Origin: Planctomycetota bacterium | GTDB taxonomy: Bacteria; Planctomycetota; PLA2; JAEUHO01 | Direction: 5' to 3' | Length of the DNA: 64,000 bases | NCBI GenBank assembly: GCA_029259775.1 | Contig: JAJDEN010000005.1 | Span: 1-64,000, forward strand | Shown here: positions 54,363-62,036 of the stretch, piece after piece | How the letters are laid out: every line of letters starts with the position of its first letter | Position numbering within the stretch: position 1 is the first letter of the stretch | Program-made: the position numbers and the translations under genes | Notes under the pieces: model-generated | What the model was told of the DNA's origin: nothing | Database searches by the model: none | The model's input: the letters and a program-made list of their open reading frames with translations, nothing else

Positions 54363-56534
54363 ATGACCGAAGACCACAAAGAGCGCCTACTCGCAGATTG
54401 CCTCGAGGACTACCACCGCCAGCGTGCGCGCGGTGAGCGCCCTCGTATGGAGGCCTTCAAGGAGCAGCTGGGGGACCTGAACGGGGAGTTCTTGGAGCTG
54501 GTCGCCGCGGAAACGGCGCTCGATGAGGCTCTGGAACCCGCCGTCGACGCCCCCCTGCCCTTGGCCTGGGGCAAGTACACCATCCTCCGGGAGATCGCCC
54601 GTGGGGCTGCGGGGGTGGTCTACGAGGCCGTCCACCGCGAGCTGGGGCGCAAGGTCGCACTCAAGGTCCTCAGGACCGGACTCGACACCGACGACACGAC
54701 CCGCGAGCGCTTCCGTCGAGAGGCCCAGGCGCTGGCGCAGATCGAGCACGACCACATCGTCGACATCTACGAGTTCGGCGAGATCGACGGCCGCCCCTTC
54801 TACGCCATGACCCTGATCAACGGCCCCACCCTGGCCGAGCTGGTCAAGCGCGACGAGCGCCCCACACCCGAGGAACTGTGCGTCGGTCTCGCCGGCGTGG
54901 CGAACGCCCTCCAGGCGCTGCACGACGCCGGCATCATCCACCGGGACGTCAAGCCCTCGAACATCATGATCGCCGAGGACGGTCGCTACATGCTGGCCGA
55001 CTTCGGCCTGGCCCGGACCGCCATGTCGGCCACGATGACGCGCACGGGCGACGCCCTGGGTACGCCGCTGTACATGAGCCCCGAACAGATGCTCGGGAGC
55101 CGCGAGGCCATCGAAGCCCGCACGGACGTCTATGGCCTCGGCGCCACGATGTACCAACTGCTGACGGGCAAGCCGCCCTTCAAGACCGAGAACCTGCATG
55201 CCCTCATGCGCATGGTGCTCTCCGAGCGACCCGAGCCGGCTCGTGCCGTCGCGCCGGAGCTGCCGGCCGGTTGCAGCCGCATGGCCATGAAGTGCTTGGA
55301 GAAGGAGCCGCGGGACCGCTACGAGTCGGCCGCCGCCCTCGAAGAAGAGCTGTTGGCCTTCGCCCATGGCGGCCGCGTCTACGGCAAGCCGCTCAGTCTA
55401 TGGCAGCGCAGCGCGCGCCAGGTACGCAAGCACCCCGTCTACAGCGTGGCCGCAACCGTGCTGTGCGCGTTCGCGATCTTCCTGGCAACGCGCCCCGGAC
55501 CGCCCGAGCTGCTCTCGGTCGAGACCGCGGTGTTGGCCGACGTCAGCATCGACGGACAGAGCGCCCTGCCCACGCCGCTGACACGGCACGTCCTGCCGGG
55601 TCCGGGGCGGTACACGCTGGTGATCGAGCCTCGCGACAAGGACGAGTACCTGGGCCAGACGCTCTCCATCGTCGTCGAGAAGGGCGTGCACCGCGATGCG
55701 TACGTCGGACTGCAGCCGGTGAGCACGGACAACCCCGCCGCGCTGAAAGCCATCCGTGCAGCGAGCGGCGGTGGCAAGGGAACCGATCTGAAGGAGCTCG
55801 GCCGGGATCGATCCGGAGGCGACGATAACGTGCTCGAGCTGTGGCTCCCCCGTGGATTGGTCCGCCTGGCGGACGCCAAGCACTGGGAAGCGCATGTCGG
55901 CATGGACCTGCCTCCGGGTGGAGGCGTCTTGGAGTTCCTCTCGGGTGATGTGGTCCTTGGCACGGTCTCGTTCCCTGAGCCGCAGCAGGCGAGGGACTGG
56001 ATGCAGTCCGCCACCCTGCCCCCGAAGATCGCGGATCAGCTCAAGCCGGGCATGAAGGTGACGTGGCGCTTCAAGAACCAGCGCGGCAAGATCCAAGGCC
56101 TGCCCGCGACCTTCGAGATCGCGGACCCCAAGCTGGACGCACGGCTTGCCGCGAAGATGGAAGCCGTCGAGAGAACCCTGAAGCCGTGGAAAGCCAATGC
56201 CACGAAGACGGCGTTCGACACCATCCTGAAGGCCGAAGCCCTGATGGCGGAGGGTCTGTACTCCGAGGCCTTCGGCAAGCTGCGCGCGGCGGCGCGCGCC
56301 AAGGACAGCAGCCGGTTGATGATCGCAACCACGATCACCTGCCTTCGCACCCTGCTCGCCTCGGACAAGCCGACGCGGAAGGCCTACCCGGATTGGGAGC
56401 TGTGGAGCGAGATGCGCACGCTCTACAACCGCTATGACAAGGCCGCCTGGGCGACGTTCCTGGCCAAGCACGAGAAGCTGAAGAAGGCCGCTGCGGCCGC
56501 CGGAAGCACCTCCAAGAAGGCCTTGACGAAGTAG
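54363..56534 (+). CDS. membrane-bound Ser/Thr protein kinase (Pkn type)
   Basis: The 723-residue protein has a kinase domain (about 60-330) with the Gly-rich loop ARGAAGVVYEAVHRELGRKVALKVL, catalytic HRDVKPSN and DFG, and SPEQM in the APE position. One transmembrane helix follows (VYSVAATVLCAFAIFLA, about 360-376), then an extracytoplasmic part of about 345 residues with a PEGA-like beta segment and helical C-terminus. The first 50 residues hold a short helical motif (LADCLEDYHRQRARGERP) common in planctomycete kinases. ATG 54363 was chosen over GTG 54360. Confidence 0.92.
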   Translation: MTEDHKERLLADCLEDYHRQRARGERPRMEAFKEQLGDLNGEFLELVAAETALDEALEPAVDAPLPLAWGKYTILREIARGAAGVVYEAVHRELGRKVALKVLRTGLDTDDTTRERFRREAQALAQIEHDHIVDIYEFGEIDGRPFYAMTLINGPTLAELVKRDERPTPEELCVGLAGVANALQALHDAGIIHRDVKPSNIMIAEDGRYMLADFGLARTAMSATMTRTGDALGTPLYMSPEQMLGSREAIEARTDVYGLGATMYQLLTGKPPFKTENLHALMRMVLSERPEPARAVAPELPAGCSRMAMKCLEKEPRDRYESAAALEEELLAFAHGGRVYGKPLSLWQRSARQVRKHPVYSVAATVLCAFAIFLATRPGPPELLSVETAVLADVSIDGQSALPTPLTRHVLPGPGRYTLVIEPRDKDEYLGQTLSIVVEKGVHRDAYVGLQPVSTDNPAALKAIRAASGGGKGTDLKELGRDRSGGDDNVLELWLPRGLVRLADAKHWEAHVGMDLPPGGGVLEFLSGDVVLGTVSFPEPQQARDWMQSATLPPKIADQLKPGMKVTWRFKNQRGKIQGLPATFEIADPKLDARLAAKMEAVERTLKPWKANATKTAFDTILKAEALMAEGLYSEAFGKLRAAARAKDSSRLMIATTITCLRTLLASDKPTRKAYPDWELWSEMRTLYNRYDKAAWATFLAKHEKLKKAAAAAGSTSKKALTK

Positions 56535-56625
56535 GTCTCCAAGAGACGGCACGTAGGCCGCCAGGCGGCAGGACGTCGGTCTCCGCGAGAGAAGGAATGT
56601 CTCGCCTGCCCGGGGGCATAGGCCC

Positions 56626-58479
56626 ATGATGGTCCGCCACATGGGCGCCCCCCCCACTTACGTTCTCGGGATCAACGCATACGACCACGACGTCAGCGCT
56701 GCCCTGCTGCGTGACGGCGCGGTGGTGTATGCGATCAGCAAGGAACGCCTCACGCGCGTCAAGCACGACGCCGGCTTCTACCGCGACCCGGTGGCCTATT
56801 GCCTCATGGCCGAGGGCATCACCCTGGACGACGTCGCGCTCGTCGTGCGCAACAGCTACCTGCTGCCCGTGACCGACTTGGAGCGCCGCTTCCTGAGTCA
56901 TGCCGGCTCGCAGCTCATGAGCCCGGTGGATCGGCGCCAGGCGATGCGCTCGGCCCTCTTCATGGCCGGCCCGCCCAAGGTCATCGACATCTCGCATCAT
57001 CTCGCGCACGCCTACTCGGCCTGGGCCTGCTCGCCGTTCGAAGACGGAGCCTGCATGGTCGTAGACGGCGTGGGCAGCCACCGCGAGGATGCCCTCGAGG
57101 AGATCCCCGAGGGTTCGGACGCGCCGCCCCTCGCGCGAGAGTCGGAGTCCTACTACGCATTCGAGGGCAAGGCCCTGCGGACGATCCAGAAGGCGTGGCT
57201 CCAGCCCACGAAGAGTCTCGTCAACGACGACTTCTTCTACATGCAGGGCATGGGCGCCCTCTACAGCCGCGTGTCCTCCTACATCTTCGCCCACTGGAAC
57301 CGCTGCGGCGAGGTCATGGGACTCGCCCCGTTCGGACGCCCCGACCTGCCGCCGATGATGGAGCTCGAAGGCGACACGCTGCGCATCGAGCCCTGGCCGG
57401 ACGACTGGTGCTACCCCTACGAGGGCTTCAGCGACCGGTCCTGGCAGGAGAGCCCGCACCGCGGGCACTGGGAGGACGTTGCCTGGCGGGTGCAGGAGGA
57501 CACGGAGCGGGTTCTCATCGCGCGCGCGAACCGCTTGCACGAGAAGACAGGCAGCAAGAATCTCGCGATCGCAGGGGGCGTGGCCCTCAACTGCGTTGCC
57601 AACGGCAAGCTGGTCGAGGAGACGCCGTTCGAGAACGTCTACATCCAGCCGGCGGCGGGCGACGATGGCATCGCCATCGGCTGCGCGCTCTACGGCTGGC
57701 TCGAGGTGCTCGGCCGCGAACGCACCTGGACGATGACACACCCCTACTTGGGCCGCACGTACGCAGACGCCGAACTCGAGGCCGCCGTCCACGGGGCCGG
57801 CGCGCGCCTTACGAGCTCACGGCGCAAGACCGCCAACGAAGCCCTGGCCGCCGCCGACCTGCTGGCACGAGGCCGCGTCATCGGATGGTTCCAAGGCGGA
57901 AGCGAGTTCGGCCCGCGCGCGCTTGGCAATCGCAGCATCCTCGCGGACCCCCGCAAGGACGGCATGCAGGATCACGTGAACGCGCGCGTGAAGCACCGCC
58001 AGGGCTTCCGCCCCTTCGCGCCGTCGGTCTTGGCCGAGCACGCGCACGAGTACTTCGTCGGTGCGCACGACTCCCCGTTCATGCTGCTCGCGACCGACGT
58101 GCGGCCCGAGAAGCGCTCTGTGATTCCCGCGGTCACGCATGTCGACGGGACCGCCCGGGTGCAGACCGTGCACAAGGAGACAAACCCGCGGTACCACGCC
58201 CTGATCTCGGCGTTCGCAGAGAAGACGGGCGTGCCCGTCGTGCTGAACACGTCGTTCAATGACCGCGGGGAGCCGATCGTGGAGTCACCATCGGATGCGG
58301 TCTCGACCTATCTCGGCACGGAGCTGGACGCACTGGTCCTGCACGACTGGGTGCTCGAGAAGCGCGCCATCCACAAGACGCTCCGCCCGTTCCTCAAGCG
58401 CTGGAATGCCGCAAGGAAGCAGATGCAATCACCGCAGCTCCGCCACGCCGCGGCGCTCAAGGTCCTCGAGTCCGAGTAA
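56626..58479 (+). CDS. carbamoyltransferase of the NodU/CmcH family
   Basis: The 617-residue protein starts with the ASKHA-like half LGINAYDHDVSAALLRDGAVVYAISKERLTR, contains SHHLAHAYSAW and GGVALNCVANGKL, and ends in the C-terminal carbamoyltransferase domain (GGSEFGPRALGNRSILADPR, HRQGFRPFAPSVL). These enzymes move a carbamoyl group from carbamoyl-phosphate to sugars, antibiotics or Nod factors. No biosynthetic cluster surrounds it, so the acceptor cannot be inferred. ATG at 56629 or 56641 are alternative starts. Confidence 0.9.
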   Translation: MMVRHMGAPPTYVLGINAYDHDVSAALLRDGAVVYAISKERLTRVKHDAGFYRDPVAYCLMAEGITLDDVALVVRNSYLLPVTDLERRFLSHAGSQLMSPVDRRQAMRSALFMAGPPKVIDISHHLAHAYSAWACSPFEDGACMVVDGVGSHREDALEEIPEGSDAPPLARESESYYAFEGKALRTIQKAWLQPTKSLVNDDFFYMQGMGALYSRVSSYIFAHWNRCGEVMGLAPFGRPDLPPMMELEGDTLRIEPWPDDWCYPYEGFSDRSWQESPHRGHWEDVAWRVQEDTERVLIARANRLHEKTGSKNLAIAGGVALNCVANGKLVEETPFENVYIQPAAGDDGIAIGCALYGWLEVLGRERTWTMTHPYLGRTYADAELEAAVHGAGARLTSSRRKTANEALAAADLLARGRVIGWFQGGSEFGPRALGNRSILADPRKDGMQDHVNARVKHRQGFRPFAPSVLAEHAHEYFVGAHDSPFMLLATDVRPEKRSVIPAVTHVDGTARVQTVHKETNPRYHALISAFAEKTGVPVVLNTSFNDRGEPIVESPSDAVSTYLGTELDALVLHDWVLEKRAIHKTLRPFLKRWNAARKQMQSPQLRHAAALKVLESE

Positions 58480-58525
58480 GGCTGGCTGCACACCGTCACG
58501 ACGCATGGCGACACGCCGTGCGGGC

Positions 58526-60130
58526 CTACTCGTCGTCCGCCCCCGTGCTGCGGGGCTGACGCTCGATCTTGACGCGCTCGCCCCTCTTCGGGTCCACCCG
58601 GTAGAACGTGCCGCTCTTGTAGATCACGACGTCGTCCGTGTAGGGATCGAGATCCCACCGGTAGATGCTGTCCAGGCTGGGACCGGCTGCAAAACGCCGA
58701 CGGCCGTTCTTGTTCACGGCGACGAGACGGCCGTTCTTGCTCTCGAGCCAGACGCACGTCGTGGCGACCTTGAGAATGCGTTCGTAGGTGATCTGTCCCG
58801 GAGCATTCTTGAAGCTGTTGCCGATCCGGCGACGCAGCTTGCCGCCCGGCGTGAGGGCGTAGATCCCGGCCGGTCCCGCCTGGGCCTGACGCACGTTCCA
58901 GAACTCGCGCACACGCTCCTTCTTGCCGGTCTTCAGGTCGATCGTGTACAGCTCGCATACGGCCATGCCCTGGCCGATGAGCTTGCCGTCCTTGTAGCGG
59001 CCCTCGAACTCGGGGCGCCGCTTGGTCACGAACAGCCGCCCCCGCTTGTCGAACCGGAAGGACAGGTTGTCCATGTCCTTCGTCTCGAGCAGCGAAACGA
59101 AGCGCCCGGCCTTCGGGTCCACGCGATAGAGACCCATGGAGCCGGTGGCGAGAATCGTTCCACCTGGACCGACCCGCACATCACGGATCTCGAGCTTCTC
59201 GGGCACGCGGGCGATGAACTTCCACGGCTCCTCGCCGGTGGGCACGAGACGCCAGAGCTCCCGGTGGCGCCGCCGCTGGGCGTCTCGCTCGGTGCCGAGC
59301 GCCTCGGCGTAGACCGCGGAATCGGTCGGGTGGACGCCGAGGATCTCGGTCCCCAGGAACCGCTCAACGCCGTCCGGATCGCGCATCATCAGTTCGCCGC
59401 GTCGCAGCATGTACACGCTGCCGGCATGCGCCGCGACACCCGACGTGCTGCTGGGGTCGCTTCGTCCGGACGCGGTCACCGTGTCGCGGAACTGCCAGAT
59501 GGCTGCGTTGACCGAACCCTGGGGCGCCGTCGGGTTGTCGGCCCACCAGCGCAGCACCTTCTCACGTACCGGTGGGAGCTTCTGATGCGACGCCTGGAAC
59601 GTCTGCTTGTACGGGGCGGGCTTGCCGGCGTCGAGGCAGCAGGTGTTGACGCGGAGGCTCTTCGCCTCGCCCGGCGCAAGCATCACGATCACGGTCCCGG
59701 GCGGATCGTCGTTGATCCTTGGGCGACGCGGCTCCTTCTTGGTCTTCTTGCGTGGCTTCGTCTTGCCCTTGCCCCGCGGCGTCACCACCGGGCCCAGGCC
59801 CAGGCGCTGGCAGGATCCGCTGCGCGTGGGCGTGAGGTAGGACCCGCAGATATCGATGCGCAGGGCGTCCGGGGTGCGGTTGCGGAGGTTGAGCTGCACA
59901 CTCTGGTAGGAGCCGGGCTTCGTGCCGCTGGCCTCGACACGCCCCGTCCTGGCGGCGACGCGCAACGTCAGGATCTCGGGTCGCGCCGGGTCGACCGCGG
60001 GCTGCTTGTCCGCCTTGGGCGCCGCAGGCTTGTCCCGTGCGCCAGGGCTGCCGTCCTCGGCGAATCCGGGTGTGCCTGCGAGCCCGAGCACCAGGCATGC
60101 GATCAGGGCGACTTGAGGGATCACGCGCAT
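58526..60130 (-). CDS. exported protein of unknown function, beta-propeller-like
   Basis: The 534-residue product begins MRVIPQVALIACLVLGLAGTPGFA, a signal peptide. A first beta domain (about 50-200) has a Cys pattern (DICGSYL, SGSCQRL, VNTCCLD) and a Lys-rich loop (GKGKTKPRKKTKKEP). From about residue 235 short repeats such as GSVYMLRRGELMMRD, GLYRVDPKAGRF, GTFYRVDPKRGER indicate a propeller-like C-terminal half. I recognise no named family. Promoter lies in the 387-base gap to the right, which carries a minus-strand terminator-like hairpin. Confidence 0.7.
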   Translation of the reverse strand: MRVIPQVALIACLVLGLAGTPGFAEDGSPGARDKPAAPKADKQPAVDPARPEILTLRVAARTGRVEASGTKPGSYQSVQLNLRNRTPDALRIDICGSYLTPTRSGSCQRLGLGPVVTPRGKGKTKPRKKTKKEPRRPRINDDPPGTVIVMLAPGEAKSLRVNTCCLDAGKPAPYKQTFQASHQKLPPVREKVLRWWADNPTAPQGSVNAAIWQFRDTVTASGRSDPSSTSGVAAHAGSVYMLRRGELMMRDPDGVERFLGTEILGVHPTDSAVYAEALGTERDAQRRRHRELWRLVPTGEEPWKFIARVPEKLEIRDVRVGPGGTILATGSMGLYRVDPKAGRFVSLLETKDMDNLSFRFDKRGRLFVTKRRPEFEGRYKDGKLIGQGMAVCELYTIDLKTGKKERVREFWNVRQAQAGPAGIYALTPGGKLRRRIGNSFKNAPGQITYERILKVATTCVWLESKNGRLVAVNKNGRRRFAAGPSLDSIYRWDLDPYTDDVVIYKSGTFYRVDPKRGERVKIERQPRSTGADDE

Positions 60131-60318
60131 GGATGCTCCAACTCCTGTCTCGACGTCTCTTCCAACGCCGGGGCCAGGTCCGTGCCCGCAAGATTCTGCC
60201 GGACATCCAGGGAGCTGCCGCGATCATGAGCCCGCCTCCGTCCCATGGGACGCCGTGGCAGCACGGCGGTCCAACCGTGGGCGCCGCATCGAAGATGCGC
60301 ACTCGAGCCCCCTCATGC

Positions 60319-60365
60319 CCCAAAACGAAAAGTGCCGGGCCTCCCCCGCATTTCGGAGACCCGGC
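60319..60365 (-). terminator. minus-strand Rho-independent terminator without an upstream gene
   Basis: On the minus strand GCCGGGTCTCC pairs with GGAGGCCCGGC (one mismatch, 10-base loop; 60334-60365), followed by ACTTTTCGTTTT. No protein gene is visible between it and the divergent start at 60518. The intergenic stretch 60131-60517 otherwise shows no gene. It may be a leader attenuator of the 60130 gene or end a small RNA. Confidence 0.6.
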
Positions 60366-60517
60366 GGCGCGAAAGGCAGCGTCCGGGCCACTCCTCGGAA
60401 GAGAGCCGGCCTGACCCTTCGGCACTGCCTTCTGGAACGTGCCCCACGCGCGATTGTTGTCACTTGTGATTTGCGTCCTTTCAGGCCGGGCCGAGAGTCC
60501 CCGTAGAATCTGCAGCG

Positions 60518-61984
60518 ATGACGACGCATGGCCATCTCCTGCTGCGGCGCCTGGCCCGAGCCGGCGCCGTGATCCTGCTCGCCGTCGTGGGCAGCGCACG
60601 GGCAGCAAGCGCTGACGCGTCCGCGTTCGAAACCGCTTGGCGGGCACGAGGGGCCACGACGGCCAAGGCGTTCGAGGCCTTCGCCGTCACGTGCCACAAG
60701 GCGAAGTTCTTCCGAGACCGCAACGCTGCCTACGAGGTCGTGCTCCTCTTCGATCCCGATCACCGCAGTGCGCGCACATGGCTCAAGTACCGCAAGGACG
60801 CCAAGGGTGGATGGAAGCGCGGCAGCTACAAGCCGCCGCGCAACACCAAGCCCCCCGGTCCTGAGCACGACAAGCTGCGGGCGACCCTCGCCGGCGACTT
60901 CACGGACGCCGCATTCGAGTTGCTCACGAAACATGCGAAGGACATCACGCCGGCTCGGCGTCAGGCTGCGCTACGGGACATGGTCCGGGTCGCACCCGCG
61001 AGGGAAGACGTCCGCGAGGCCCTCGGCGAACTCCTCACGGCGGAAGGCGTGTGGATCCTGGCCGAGTCGGTCAGCGCACGGGCACGTCGCGAAGCGATCC
61101 TGAAGCAGGCCAAGATCTGCCTTGCTGCGGTGCCGAGCCCCAAGCCCGAGCGTCCGACCCAGGCCGACAACGCACTGAAGCTTCGCTGGACGGCGATCTT
61201 CCAGGCACCGAAGGTCCGCCTGATGGGCACGGCGCCGAAGCCGGAACTGCTCCAGGCCGTCCGTCGCATCGAGGCGTGCTATCCGCTCTGCACGTTCGTT
61301 CTCGGCCCTTCCAAGCGCAAGGTGAAACCCATGGTCGTCTACCTGCTGTCGGGCTCGACCGACCGCACGACGATCTTGGCGAACCATCCCAAGACCAACG
61401 ACACGTACCGTGCCTGGGCCGCCAAGCGCCAGAGCAGCTGGTTCCCCAAGACGAGCCACATGTGGATCTACGGGTCCGACCAGGGCATGCGTCTGGAGTG
61501 GTGCTCCCGCCAGGTCATGGGCAGCTTGCTCAGCGTTCGCACGGGGGTGCGCGGCGAGCCGGGCTGGGCCTTCGAGGGCCACGGCCTCTACCTCAGCAAC
61601 CTGATCGCCGGCCAGCGCCGCACGTTCTTCGTGAAGCGCACCGAGTACGGCGACCAGGGCAAGCACAAGGACGACCTGTGGGAGCATCTGCGCAAGCAAG
61701 ACACCGACTGGCGCCAAGAAGCCCGCACGCTCCTCGCCGGCCCGCGCGCGCCCGACCTGCGCTTGCTGCTGGGCAAGAAGCTCAACGCCATGAACACGGA
61801 GGACATGCTTGCGTCCTTCGCGCTGGCCGCCTTCCTCCTCGAGGGCCGGCCGGGCGAGGCGGCCAAGATCCTCGAGGCGGTCGGCCGCGGCAAGCAGGAC
61901 TCGGTCAAGGTCCTGAGCGCGGCGGGCCTGGACCCGGCAACGCTGATCCTCAAGCTCCGGCGCTGGCTCGACGAGACGAAGTGA
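60518..61984 (+). CDS. exported protein resembling a degenerate peptidase-MA-like domain
   Basis: The 488-residue product has a signal peptide (RRLARAGAVILLAVVGSARA). Its C-terminal half has GWAFEGHGLYLSN (about 349-361), similar to the W-x-x-EG-x-x-x-Y segment of gluzincin-like (DUF1570/peptidase MA) proteins. The place where HExxH would be expected reads CSRQVMGSLL, so it should be inactive as a metalloprotease. The first half is helical and unassigned. It is likely an extracytoplasmic protein; function unknown. The next gene follows after 52 bases on the same strand. Confidence 0.68.
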   Translation: MTTHGHLLLRRLARAGAVILLAVVGSARAASADASAFETAWRARGATTAKAFEAFAVTCHKAKFFRDRNAAYEVVLLFDPDHRSARTWLKYRKDAKGGWKRGSYKPPRNTKPPGPEHDKLRATLAGDFTDAAFELLTKHAKDITPARRQAALRDMVRVAPAREDVREALGELLTAEGVWILAESVSARARREAILKQAKICLAAVPSPKPERPTQADNALKLRWTAIFQAPKVRLMGTAPKPELLQAVRRIEACYPLCTFVLGPSKRKVKPMVVYLLSGSTDRTTILANHPKTNDTYRAWAAKRQSSWFPKTSHMWIYGSDQGMRLEWCSRQVMGSLLSVRTGVRGEPGWAFEGHGLYLSNLIAGQRRTFFVKRTEYGDQGKHKDDLWEHLRKQDTDWRQEARTLLAGPRAPDLRLLLGKKLNAMNTEDMLASFALAAFLLEGRPGEAAKILEAVGRGKQDSVKVLSAAGLDPATLILKLRRWLDETK

Positions 61985-62036
61985 CCGCCCGGGATCGGGC
62001 GCCCCGCTCGGCCCGCTGATTGCGTAGGATCAGGGC

